DNA from: JAYQKL01 sp049889415
GTDB taxonomy: Bacteria > Pseudomonadota > Alphaproteobacteria > RS24
DNA: 64,000 nucleotides
Reading direction: 5' to 3'
Assembly (NCBI GenBank): GCA_049889415.1
Contig: JBMHDL010000006.1
Location: 248,001-312,000 of the forward strand
Under the pieces are notes generated by a model, which was not told where the DNA came from, made no database searches, and saw only the letters and a program-made list of their open reading frames with translations. Made by a program: the position numbers and the translations under genes. Positions within the stretch are counted from its first letter, which is position 1. Each line of letters opens with the position of its first letter. This document shows positions 1 to 7,930 of the stretch, in pieces.

Positions 1-385
1 GGGTTTCATTCTCCCGCAAGGCCTTATGCATGCGGCTGCGCAGTCTGGGGTGTGCGTCCCGGAAGGCATGCAGGTGCACCCGCGCACGCCACCACATATC
101 CATCTCTGCGCTCAAGGGGAGGGCTGATTTGACCATGTCCCGGATTTCCGCCAAAGGGTTCTGTGGCCGGCTTTTGAGCGGCAGGTTTTTCATGGCCGGG
201 ATGATGTGGATGTCAATAATCGCCTCAAGCAGGTCATCCTTTCCCGGGAAGTGATAGGTCAGCGTACCGAGCGAACAGCCCGCCTCATCAGCAATGGCGC
301 GCAGGGTGAAACTGCCCATGCCGTAGCGGGCCAGCCAGCCATAGGCTGTTTCCACCAATGGCAGCGCGCCTGTGCGGGCCGTCAT
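1..385 (-). CDS. TetR-family transcriptional regulator (partial, 3' end off window)
   Basis: DNA-binding repressor of the TetR family; 128 codons are visible before the left edge cuts the gene. Residues about 8-52 make a typical N-terminal helix-turn-helix, with the recognition part reading IADEAGCSLGTLTYHF followed by the usual K-x-x-L-L stretch (GKDDLLEAI). The start is fixed by a 4-base ATGA overlap with the stop of cysNC, so it is the third gene of the cysD-cysNC transcript and probably translationally coupled to it. The ligand-binding domain is mostly missing, so the inducer is unknown. I infer it may control its own operon through the perfect palindrome upstream of cysD; this is not shown directly. 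Confidence 0.9.
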   Translation of the reverse strand, partial: MTARTGALPLVETAYGWLARYGMGSFTLRAIADEAGCSLGTLTYHFPGKDDLLEAIIDIHIIPAMKNLPLKSRPQNPLAEIRDMVKSALPLSAEMDMWWRARVHLHAFRDAHPRLRSRMHKALRENET

Positions 386-2286
386 GAGCTGATAAACCCT
401 CTTTCCTCGAGCGCCGCAATTACAATATCGGCCGCCGCCTCAATATCAAGCGTTACGGTGTCCAGAATAATGTCTGGATTTTCCGGCGGTTCATAGGGGC
501 TGTCAATTCCGGTGAAATTCTTCAGATTGCCGGCGCGGGCTTTTTTGTACAGCCCTTTGGGGTCGCGCTGTTCGGCCACGTCCAGCGGCGTGGCAACATA
601 AATCTCCAGGAATGACTCGTCGCCGACCCGTTCACGGGCAAGCTGGCGTTCAGCCGCAAAGGGCGATATGAACGAGACCAATGTAATCAGCCCGGCATCC
701 ACCATCAGGCTGGACACTTCGGCGACACGCCGGATGTTTTCAACACGATCCGTGTCGGTGAAGCCGAGGTCGCGGTTGAGTCCGTGGCGGACATTGTCGC
801 CGTCCAGCAGGAAGGTGTGACGCCCGCGGGCATAGAGTTTCTTCTGCACTGCATTGGCGATTGTTGACTTGCCGGATCCGGACAAGCCGGTAAACCACAG
901 CACCACCGGTGACTGACCTTTCTGTTCGGCATTGGCCATGCGGTCAATGTCCAGGGCCTGCCAATGGATGTTTTCGGCGCGGCGCAGGGCAAAATTGATG
1001 AATCCCATGCCGACCGTATTATTGGTCATGCGGTCAATAAGGATGAACCCCCCCATTTCACGATTGTCGGCATAAGGGTCATATGCGATGGTGCGGTCAA
1101 GCGAAAGGGTGCAGACCCCGACTTCGTTCAGCTCAAGCGTTTTGGCGGCAAGATGCTCCATCGTGTTGATGTTGATCTTGTGTTTCGGCTGATTGACGGT
1201 GGCGCTCGCCGTGCCGGCCCCAAGCTTGAACAGATAGGGTCGCCCGGGCAGCATGTCCTGATCCGACATCCATAAAATCGTGGCTTCAAACTGATCAGAG
1301 ACTTCCGCCGGATGCGTTGCCGCTGAGATGACGTCTCCTCGGGAAATGTCAACTTCATCCTCCAGCGTCAGGGTCACCGACTGCCCGGCCACGGCTTCAT
1401 CGAGGTCCCCGTCATGCGTGACGATACGGGTGACCTTGCTTTCTTTGGCGCTGGGCAGAATTTTGACCTTGTCTCCGGGGCGAATGATGCCGCCGGAGAC
1501 CTGGCCGGAAAAACCCCGGAAATCGAGATTGGGACGGTTAACCCATTGCACCGGCATGCGGAAAGGTTGGTCAAGCGTTTCGTCGTCCACTTCAACGCTC
1601 TCCAGATAATGCATCAGGGTCGGCCCGTCATACCAGGGGGTCATGAAGCTCGGTTCGGTGACATTGTCGCCTTTCAGGGCTGACATGGGAATGGCGGTCA
1701 CCTTGTCAAAATCCAGACCCTCGGCAAAGGTGTTGAATTCCTCAACAATCCCGGTATAGACGGCCTCATCAAAATTCATCAGGTCCATCTTGTTGACGGC
1801 CAGCACCACCTGTTTGATGCCAAGTTGCGAGACGATAAAGGCGTGGCGCCGTGTCTGGGTCAAAATGCCCTGACGGGCATCGACCAGCAAAATAGCGAGT
1901 TGGGCGGTTGAGGCGCCGGTTGCCATATTGCGTGTATACTGTTCATGGCCTGGCGTGTCGGCGACGATGAATTTGCGCTTGTCGGTCGAAAAAAACCGAT
2001 AGGCGACATCAATAGTGATGCCTTGTTCGCGCTCGGCAGCCAGCCCGTCAACGAGCAGGGCGAAGTCAATATCACCCTCTTGAGTGCCCATTTTGACGCT
2101 GTCGCTTTCCAGTGCCTCAAGCTGGTCTTCAAAGATCATTTTCGACTCATATAAGAGTCGTCCAATCAAGGTGGATTTGCCGTCATCAACGGAGCCGCAG
2201 GTGATGAAGCGCAGCAGGGATTTGTTTTCATGGGCCTTGAGATAGCCCTTAATGTCATTGGCGATGAGGTCGGATTGATGGGCCAT
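382..2286 (-). CDS. cysNC: Bifunctional sulfate adenylyltransferase subunit 1 / adenylylsulfate kinase (CysNC)
   Basis: Activates sulfate: the CysN GTPase part drives ATP sulfurylase (sulfate + ATP to APS) together with CysD, and the fused CysC part phosphorylates APS to PAPS. The 634-residue protein has the GTPase P-loop GSVDDGKST at 31-39, DTPGH at 110-114 and NKMD at 165-168, then an EF-Tu-like barrel, then an APS kinase domain from about residue 455 with the P-loop GLSGSGKST at 467-475. Its ATG shares one base with the cysD stop (TGATG) and its stop overlaps the TetR start, so all three genes are tightly coupled. Both catalytic halves look intact. The fused arrangement is common in proteobacteria. 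Confidence 0.97.
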   Translation of the reverse strand: MAHQSDLIANDIKGYLKAHENKSLLRFITCGSVDDGKSTLIGRLLYESKMIFEDQLEALESDSVKMGTQEGDIDFALLVDGLAAEREQGITIDVAYRFFSTDKRKFIVADTPGHEQYTRNMATGASTAQLAILLVDARQGILTQTRRHAFIVSQLGIKQVVLAVNKMDLMNFDEAVYTGIVEEFNTFAEGLDFDKVTAIPMSALKGDNVTEPSFMTPWYDGPTLMHYLESVEVDDETLDQPFRMPVQWVNRPNLDFRGFSGQVSGGIIRPGDKVKILPSAKESKVTRIVTHDGDLDEAVAGQSVTLTLEDEVDISRGDVISAATHPAEVSDQFEATILWMSDQDMLPGRPYLFKLGAGTASATVNQPKHKININTMEHLAAKTLELNEVGVCTLSLDRTIAYDPYADNREMGGFILIDRMTNNTVGMGFINFALRRAENIHWQALDIDRMANAEQKGQSPVVLWFTGLSGSGKSTIANAVQKKLYARGRHTFLLDGDNVRHGLNRDLGFTDTDRVENIRRVAEVSSLMVDAGLITLVSFISPFAAERQLARERVGDESFLEIYVATPLDVAEQRDPKGLYKKARAGNLKNFTGIDSPYEPPENPDIILDTVTLDIEAAADIVIAALEERGFISS

Positions 2287-3182
2287 CAGAAATACCCCTC
2301 CTGTTTTTTCTTCTCCATGGAGGCGGCCTGGTCGTGGTCAATCACCCGCCCCTGCCGTTCTGAGGTTTTGGTCAGGAGCATCTCCTGAATAATGTCCTCC
2401 AAAGACTTTGCTGTGCTTTCCACCGCGCCGGTCAACGGGTAACATCCCAGCGTGCGGAAGCGCACTGATTTCATCTCAGGCGTTTCGCCCGGCTCCAGCG
2501 GCATACGCTCATCATCAACCATGATCAGTGTGCCATCGCGCTCAACGACCGGGCGGAAATCGGAAAAATAAAGTGGCACAATCGGAATTTGCTCCAGATA
2601 GATATACTGCCAGATGTCCAATTCCGTCCAGTTGGACAGCGGGAAAACGCGGATGCTTTCACCGTCCTGTTTGCGGGCGTTGTAAAGGTTCCAGATTTCG
2701 GGCCTTTGGTTTTTGGGATCCCAGCGATGCTGGGCTGAACGGAAGGAAAAGACACGTTCCTTGGCGCGGCTTTTTTCTTCATCGCGGCGGGCGCCTCCAA
2801 AGGCGGCGTCAAAACCGTATTTATCCAACGCTTGTTTCAGGGCTTGGGTTTTCATGACATCCGTATGCACCGCCGAGCCATGCGTGAACGGGCCGACCCC
2901 TTGCGCCAAACCGTCTGGATTGGTGTGGGTCAGCAATTCCAGCCCCAAATTTTTGACAAGGGTGTCGCGGAACCGGATCATTTCCCTGAATTTCCAACCT
3001 GTATCGACATGCAATAGTGGGAACGGGGGCTTGGAGGGGTAAAACGCCTTCATCGCCAGATGCAGCATGACCGCGCTGTCTTTTCCAACGGAATACAGCA
3101 TGACGGGATTTTCCGCCTCACTGACAACTTCGCGCATTATGTGGATTGACTCGGCCTCAAGCCGTTGTAAATGAGTAAGCAT
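2286..3182 (-). CDS. cysD: Sulfate adenylyltransferase subunit 2 (CysD)
   Basis: Small catalytic subunit of ATP sulfurylase, making adenosine phosphosulfate from ATP and sulfate in the cytoplasm with CysN. The 298-residue protein has the PAPS-reductase-family PP-loop SVGKDS at 31-36 and the conserved GGARRDEEKSRAKER region in the middle. Length is normal for the family. It is the first gene of the cysD-cysNC-tetR operon, and a promoter-like -35/-10 pair and a perfect palindrome lie upstream. The ATG at 3182 is the first start after that promoter. Confidence 0.97.
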   Translation of the reverse strand: MLTHLQRLEAESIHIMREVVSEAENPVMLYSVGKDSAVMLHLAMKAFYPSKPPFPLLHVDTGWKFREMIRFRDTLVKNLGLELLTHTNPDGLAQGVGPFTHGSAVHTDVMKTQALKQALDKYGFDAAFGGARRDEEKSRAKERVFSFRSAQHRWDPKNQRPEIWNLYNARKQDGESIRVFPLSNWTELDIWQYIYLEQIPIVPLYFSDFRPVVERDGTLIMVDDERMPLEPGETPEMKSVRFRTLGCYPLTGAVESTAKSLEDIIQEMLLTKTSERQGRVIDHDQAASMEKKKQEGYF

Positions 3183-3216
3183 GGCAAAACTCTTGTTAAG
3201 ACAGATGGATTGCCAA

Positions 3217-3246
3217 ATTAGTAAAACCGGAAGAGCGGAAAGTCAA
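3217..3246 (-). promoter_or_regulatory. Putative promoter of the cysD-cysNC-tetR operon
   Basis: Read on the minus strand, TTGACT (3246-3241) is followed after 18 bases by ACTAAT (3222-3217), which resembles a sigma-70 -35/-10 pair about 35 bases ahead of the cysD start. The 20-base palindrome at 3252-3271 sits immediately upstream of this -35. Assignment is by eye only. Confidence 0.45.
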
Positions 3247-3251
3247 TGTAG

Positions 3252-3271
3252 ATTCGTACATATGTACGAAT
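3252..3271. promoter_or_regulatory. Perfect 20-bp palindrome, probable operator between cysD and maoC-like gene
   Basis: The half-site ATTCGTACAT is followed directly by its exact reverse complement, giving 20 bases of perfect dyad symmetry. It lies in the 186-base gap between divergent cysD and the MaoC-like gene, just upstream of the proposed cysD -35. Size and symmetry fit a dimeric regulator such as a TetR-family protein, and one is encoded in the cysD operon. The link to that regulator is inference. Confidence 0.6.
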
Positions 3272-3302
3272 ATCTTGTCAAAACCATGATTTTCTTGGCC
3301 TC

Positions 3303-3335
3303 AGGCTTGTTCCCAAGCCTTAAAACTGACATTAT
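3303..3335 (+). promoter_or_regulatory. Putative promoter of the MaoC-like gene with overlapping inverted repeat
   Basis: TTGTTC (3307-3312) and CATTAT (3330-3335) are spaced by 17 bases and point toward the MaoC-like gene. An inverted repeat AGGCTTG-TTCC-CAAGCCT (3303-3320) covers the -35, a position where a bound repressor would block polymerase. It differs in sequence from the palindrome 30 bases upstream, so a second regulator or an RNA hairpin is possible. No experimental support. Confidence 0.35.
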
Positions 3336-3368
3336 GCAGCGGATACACACAGACTTACGGGGGAACAT

Positions 3369-3824
3369 ATGACCACCATTATTGAAAATGTAGATGCTCT
3401 GCAGGACTATCTTGGCAAAGACCTGGAGCCCACTGAGTGGATGGAAATCAATCAGGACCGCATCAATATGTTTGCGGACGCCACTGAGGACCATCAGTTC
3501 ATTCACGTGGATCCGGAGGCTGCCAAACTGACACCTTTCGGCACGACCATTGCCCATGGGTTCTTGACCTTGTCCTTGGCGCCGATGTTCTGGTCCCAGC
3601 TTTATCGGGTTGAGGGCGTCAAAATGGGTGTCAATTACGGATTGAACAAGGTGCGCTTCATCAATCCGGTGAAAGTTGACTCACGGGTCCGGGGCAAAGG
3701 CAAAATTATCGCCATTGGCGAGGCTGCTGGTGGCACGCAAATCACCTTTGAAATGACTATTGAGATTGAAGGTGAAGACAAGCCGGCCTGTGTCGCCGAG
3801 ACCATCTCCCTGATTTATACCTGA
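3369..3824 (+). CDS. MaoC-like (NodN/hot-dog) dehydratase
   Basis: Probable (R)-specific enoyl-CoA hydratase of the MaoC hot-dog family, 151 residues, which is the normal single-domain length. The hydratase motif is visible as FADATEDHQFIHVD, with the likely catalytic pair Asp41 and His46, followed by the conserved IAHGFLTLSL helix. The substrate chain length cannot be told from sequence. A GGGGGA ribosome-binding site precedes the ATG. The gene is monocistronic, divergent from cysD, and shares a control region carrying two inverted repeats. Confidence 0.85.
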   Translation: MTTIIENVDALQDYLGKDLEPTEWMEINQDRINMFADATEDHQFIHVDPEAAKLTPFGTTIAHGFLTLSLAPMFWSQLYRVEGVKMGVNYGLNKVRFINPVKVDSRVRGKGKIIAIGEAAGGTQITFEMTIEIEGEDKPACVAETISLIYT

Positions 3825-3857
3825 AACGGCGTGTTCGGGCGTGCGCGTCAGGCCACA

Positions 3858-5453
3858 TCAGTGTCTGAAATGGCGCATGCCCGTCAACACCATGGCCAGC
3901 CCCGCATCATCAGCGGCGGCGATGACCTCATCATCACGAATTGAACCACCGGGTTGAATGACGGCCGTGGCGCCGGCTTCGGCGGCGGACAACAACCCGT
4001 CCGGAAACGGGAAAAACGCATCTGATGCGACGACTGAGCCTTTGGCGAGCGCTTCTTCCGCACCGCTGGCTTCAGCGGCGTCTTCGGATTTGCGCGCAGC
4101 AATGCGCGAGCTGTCCAGCCGGCTCATTTGACCGGCCCCGACCCCGACTGTGGCGCCGTTTTTGGCATAAACAATTGCGTTGGACTTCACATGTTTGGCG
4201 ACACGGAACGCGAACAGCAGATCCAGCAGTTCCTGGTCGGTCGGCGCCCGTTTGGTGACGACCTTGACATCATCCGCTGTGATACGGCCATTATCGCGGT
4301 TCTGCACGAGGTAGCCGCCAGCCACTGATCGGACGGACAGCCCCGGCGCCATCGGGTCGGCCAGTCCGCCGGTGACAAGCAGGCGCAAATTCTTTTTCCC
4401 GGCAATGACGGCGCGGGCGGCGTCATCGGCTTCAGGGGCGATGATGACTTCCGTAAACAGCTGCGTGATGGCCGTAGCCGTTACTTCGTCCAAGGGCCTG
4501 TTCATGGCGATGATGCCGCCAAAAGCACTGACCGGATCACAAATCAACGCTTTTTCAAAAGCGGCGGACAGGGTGGTGCCGGTGGCGACGCCGCATGGGT
4601 TGGCATGCTTAATGATGGCGCAGGCGGCGGTCTCAGCCGGATCAAACTCACTGACCAGCTCAAAGGCGGCATCAGTGTCATTGATATTGTTGTAGGACAG
4701 CTCCTTGCCTTGTATCTGTTCAGCCGTGGCGACACCCGGGCGGTTTTCGCCGCTGACATAGAAACTTGCATGTTGATGTGGGTTTTCTCCATAGCGCAAG
4801 GTCTGGCGCAGGCTGCCGCCGACGGCGCGGAAGGCCGGTGCGGTTTCCTGCAACTCATCGGCCAGCCAATTGGAAATGGCGGCATCATATGCGGCGGTGC
4901 GGGCATAGGCCTTTTGGGCCAGCCTGCGGCGCAGCTCCGGTGAGGTTGCGCCATCCAGCATATCCATGTCGGCCAGAACCGCCTCATAGTCTGCGCCGTC
5001 TACAAGCACGGTCACATCAGCATGGTTTTTGGAGGCAGCGCGGATCATCGCCGGGCCGCCAATGTCGATATTTTCGACACAAGCATCATAACTGCCGCCG
5101 GCGGCCAGGGTTGCCTCAAACGGATAGAGATTCACGACCAGCAGATCAATGGGCACAATATTGTGGTCCTGCATGGCACCTTCATGTTCGGCATTACCGC
5201 GTATGGCAAGCAGGCCCCCATGGACCATGGGATGCAGGGTCTTGACCCGGCCATCCATCATTTCCGGAAACCCAGTCAGCTCGGAAACATCTTTGACCGG
5301 CAACCCAGCGTCGCCGAGCAATTTCGCCGTGCCGCCCGTGGATACAAGCTCAACCCCGCGTGCGGAAAGTTTTTCGGCAAAAGCGACGACGCCGGATTTG
5401 TCTGAAACCGATATCAAGGCCCGCGTAACCGGCCGGTTTTTGCTTTGTGACAT
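3858..5453 (-). CDS. purH: Bifunctional AICAR transformylase / IMP cyclohydrolase (PurH)
   Basis: Carries out the last two steps of de novo purine synthesis: AICAR to FAICAR using 10-formyl-tetrahydrofolate, then ring closure to IMP. At 531 residues it is full length. The N-terminal IMP cyclohydrolase (MGS-like) domain shows SVSDKSGVVAFAEKL and ELVSTGGTAKLL; the transformylase part shows RYGENPHQHASFY, KHANPCGVA and the C-terminal FFPFPDGL. It lies downstream of the heparinase-like gene and rpe on the same strand. FolD, encoded at 26.8 kb, produces its formyl donor. Confidence 0.98.
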   Translation of the reverse strand: MSQSKNRPVTRALISVSDKSGVVAFAEKLSARGVELVSTGGTAKLLGDAGLPVKDVSELTGFPEMMDGRVKTLHPMVHGGLLAIRGNAEHEGAMQDHNIVPIDLLVVNLYPFEATLAAGGSYDACVENIDIGGPAMIRAASKNHADVTVLVDGADYEAVLADMDMLDGATSPELRRRLAQKAYARTAAYDAAISNWLADELQETAPAFRAVGGSLRQTLRYGENPHQHASFYVSGENRPGVATAEQIQGKELSYNNINDTDAAFELVSEFDPAETAACAIIKHANPCGVATGTTLSAAFEKALICDPVSAFGGIIAMNRPLDEVTATAITQLFTEVIIAPEADDAARAVIAGKKNLRLLVTGGLADPMAPGLSVRSVAGGYLVQNRDNGRITADDVKVVTKRAPTDQELLDLLFAFRVAKHVKSNAIVYAKNGATVGVGAGQMSRLDSSRIAARKSEDAAEASGAEEALAKGSVVASDAFFPFPDGLLSAAEAGATAVIQPGGSIRDDEVIAAADDAGLAMVLTGMRHFRH

Positions 5454-5523
5454 GCTGCACTCCTCAACCTGAATTCATGCCTAGCGGCTATCATGGCGGG
5501 CCGGATAAATCAACCGCCATATT

Positions 5524-7164
5524 CTATTGCCGCATCAATTTAAGACCCCATTTGAGGGCCAGCCCGTCCGCAGGCACCTGCCCCTCAAGAACAATCTGCC
5601 GGCTTTGTCGCGGGCTACCGTTCGCCCCCATATAGACACTTTGTTCCAAGCTCAGCGCTGCCTGACCGGGAGAGGAGGAAAATTGCCAGCCCTCCCCATT
5701 GGGCAAAGCCAGCAGGATAGAATGTCCCGTGCCGACGGGGGAGGCCTTAATCGTCGGGTGAAGATGCAGACGCAGGGCAAAGGCAAGCGGTTTCGGCGAT
5801 GTGGCGCCGGCCGGCATGATGAGTTCTTCCCCCCGCAGGTCGGCGCCGTTGTGATGAATGAACAAGCGCCGGTGTATGTCCAGCCCGTGACTGTTCCTGT
5901 ACATGTCATGTGCCGTTTCGAGCCATGTGGCGTTTTGATCCTCTAGCCTTTTCGACGTGACTTTGATCTTTTGTCCGTCTGGCGTCGCGGCTGGCAGCCC
6001 CAACACCGTATGGGCTGCGGCCTGACGGGACGCCTGCCGCCAATTGTCACCATGGACGTAATTCGGTCCACAATTGACGATCACCCGATGGATGCCCCGG
6101 GACATTTCAAAAGAGGTTGGGGCAAGATGGCTATCTGATTCCCGGCCGGCTCCGGCATCCAGCAGAATCAGCGTTTTGTCTGCCTCAACCCGGTAATATT
6201 GCCCGGCAGACAGATAGCCGTGTTTCGGGTTGCGGTGGACACCGCACAACCTGATCAGAGCATTCAAATAGGGTTTGCTGGCTCCGGTAAAGGGCCCCAA
6301 TTCCAACCCGCCCTGAAAAACGGACAAATGCCCGTCACGATGCTGTAAGAATTTCAGCGCCGTACCGGACTGTTTTACGGTGTCCGAAATAATGGATGGC
6401 ACGGACAGCTGGCGGCGTTTCAACCCATCCTGAATCGTCAAGAGGACAGGCAGCACACTCATCATGGCATCGGGAGCCCTGCTGGTATGGAGGCCGTCGG
6501 CGTGGATTTGCCGCTTCAACTCCCGGATCAGTTGCGACATGGCGTGATTAAGCCGCACCGTTCCGTTGTTCAGGGCGAAAGTTGCAAAAACATAACCGGC
6601 GCAGGCCATCAGCCGCGGCAGGCCGTCTTGCGCCAAGGCGGTTGATTTGGACAGGTAGCGGGCGTCAATGTTCAGGCTCTGAATGAAGTCAATGCGGCCT
6701 TGATTGGTCAGCAACGGTAAAATCCGCGGACTGCAGGCGCTGAGGCTGATGATGCGCCGGGCGACAATATCCGGTGTCCAAGCTGGAGTGTCTTTAAAGG
6801 GTTTACGCCCGATCCAGTGCTGTATCGAATTTATGATGAGTGCGTCGGCATGCGGATGCTCAAGGGCGCAGACATGAACGAGCCAGTCAAAGGCAAAAAG
6901 ATGCGCTAGCCATTCGTCATTGGGCGGCGTGCAGTCAAAAGGCGGCCGGCTTTGGTTTTTAAGGATTGCGCCTTTAAGCGGGTAGTCGCCTGACAGCCAG
7001 GCCTGACCCAGTTCCGGATTGGCCGGCAAAAGGGACAGGGGGAACGGGTTGATCAGATCCTCGATTTTGCTGTTGAGCAGGAACCGGCGGTTGAGTTTTT
7101 GCAGCGAGATGATACGGGTTTTGTGAAGCAGTCCGTTGAGGGCGTCCGTCTTGCTCATATCCAT
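5524..7164 (-). CDS. Heparinase II/III family protein
   Basis: A 546-residue protein with the layout of the heparinase II/III-like family: an all-alpha toroid in the N-terminal half followed by a beta-sandwich domain (about 320-546) containing LLDAGAGRESDSHLAPTSFEM and RGIHRVIVNCGPNY. No signal peptide is obvious. In many alphaproteobacteria this gene sits between rpe/rsmB and purH, as it does here, yet its substrate is not established; a lyase or hydrolase acting on a cell-envelope polysaccharide is possible. The gap to rpe is 15 bases. ATG at 7164 was kept; an in-frame ATG lies two codons inside. Confidence 0.85.
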   Translation of the reverse strand: MDMSKTDALNGLLHKTRIISLQKLNRRFLLNSKIEDLINPFPLSLLPANPELGQAWLSGDYPLKGAILKNQSRPPFDCTPPNDEWLAHLFAFDWLVHVCALEHPHADALIINSIQHWIGRKPFKDTPAWTPDIVARRIISLSACSPRILPLLTNQGRIDFIQSLNIDARYLSKSTALAQDGLPRLMACAGYVFATFALNNGTVRLNHAMSQLIRELKRQIHADGLHTSRAPDAMMSVLPVLLTIQDGLKRRQLSVPSIISDTVKQSGTALKFLQHRDGHLSVFQGGLELGPFTGASKPYLNALIRLCGVHRNPKHGYLSAGQYYRVEADKTLILLDAGAGRESDSHLAPTSFEMSRGIHRVIVNCGPNYVHGDNWRQASRQAAAHTVLGLPAATPDGQKIKVTSKRLEDQNATWLETAHDMYRNSHGLDIHRRLFIHHNGADLRGEELIMPAGATSPKPLAFALRLHLHPTIKASPVGTGHSILLALPNGEGWQFSSSPGQAALSLEQSVYMGANGSPRQSRQIVLEGQVPADGLALKWGLKLMRQ

Positions 7165-7179
7165 CAGGCCGGTCCCGGA

Positions 7180-7848
7180 TCAACCCCGCAAAGCCGTGAT
7201 ATTGTCCGCATAATTGTCCGGTCCGCCGGCGAAGGTTGCGGTACCGGCGACCAAAACATTGGCGCCGGCGGCAATAACGTCAGCCACTGTGTCGCGGTTG
7301 ATGCCGCCATCGACCTCAAGCTCAATGTCACGGCCTGATGCCGTAATCATCTCGCGCAGGCGGCGGATCTTGTCCAATTGCGACGCAATGAATTTCTGCC
7401 CGCCAAAGCCCGGGTTGACCGACATCACGAGAATGAGGTCAATCTCGCCCATCAGCTCTTCAATGGCAGCGATGGGTGTTGCTGGATTCAGGGATATGCC
7501 GGCCCGGCATCCCGCCGCCTTGATGGCCTGAACCGTCCGATGCGGATGCGGACCGGCTTCCGGATGAAAAGTGATAATGTCAGCGCCGGCCTCGGCGAAA
7601 GCGTCAATATAGGGATCCACGGGTGCAATCATCAAATGGACGTCCAAGGGCTTGGTGGCATGCGGTTTGATGGCGGCCACCACATCTGGGCCAATGGTGA
7701 TGTTCGGGACGAAATGCCCGTCCATGACATCCACATGCACATAATCGCAGCCCGCATCACATATGGCCGCGACCTCCTCGCCCAGACGGGCAAAGTCGGC
7801 GGATAGAATGGAAGGTGAGATTTTGACCGTGCTTGAAGCGTCAGACAT
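7180..7848 (-). CDS. rpe: Ribulose-phosphate 3-epimerase (Rpe)
   Basis: Interconverts ribulose 5-phosphate and xylulose 5-phosphate in the pentose phosphate pathway. TIM-barrel motifs are clear: SPSILSADFARLG at the N terminus, HVDVMDGHFVPNITIG with metal ligands, MIAPVDPYID, MSVNPGFGGQKF and EVDGGIN. I place the start at the ATG at 7848 (222 residues) because GAGGA lies 9 bases ahead of it; the upstream in-frame ATG at 7857 almost touches that GAGGA and is less likely. It precedes the heparinase-like gene and purH in one strand-consistent cluster. Confidence 0.96.
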   Translation of the reverse strand: MSDASSTVKISPSILSADFARLGEEVAAICDAGCDYVHVDVMDGHFVPNITIGPDVVAAIKPHATKPLDVHLMIAPVDPYIDAFAEAGADIITFHPEAGPHPHRTVQAIKAAGCRAGISLNPATPIAAIEELMGEIDLILVMSVNPGFGGQKFIASQLDKIRRLREMITASGRDIELEVDGGINRDTVADVIAAGANVLVAGTATFAGGPDNYADNITALRG

Positions 7849-7930
7849 CAGGGGCATTCCTCATAAAACGCACTGGTTTCTGAATATACCAGTTCGACCC
7901 CCAGTGCAAGCAGCCCACCCATGCTGCGCG

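Noticed and set aside
5493..5520. 7-bp stem ATGGCGG/CCGCCAT between the heparinase-like gene and purH
   Set aside because: No T run and short stem; could be chance in this GC-rich gap, so it was not called as a terminator.
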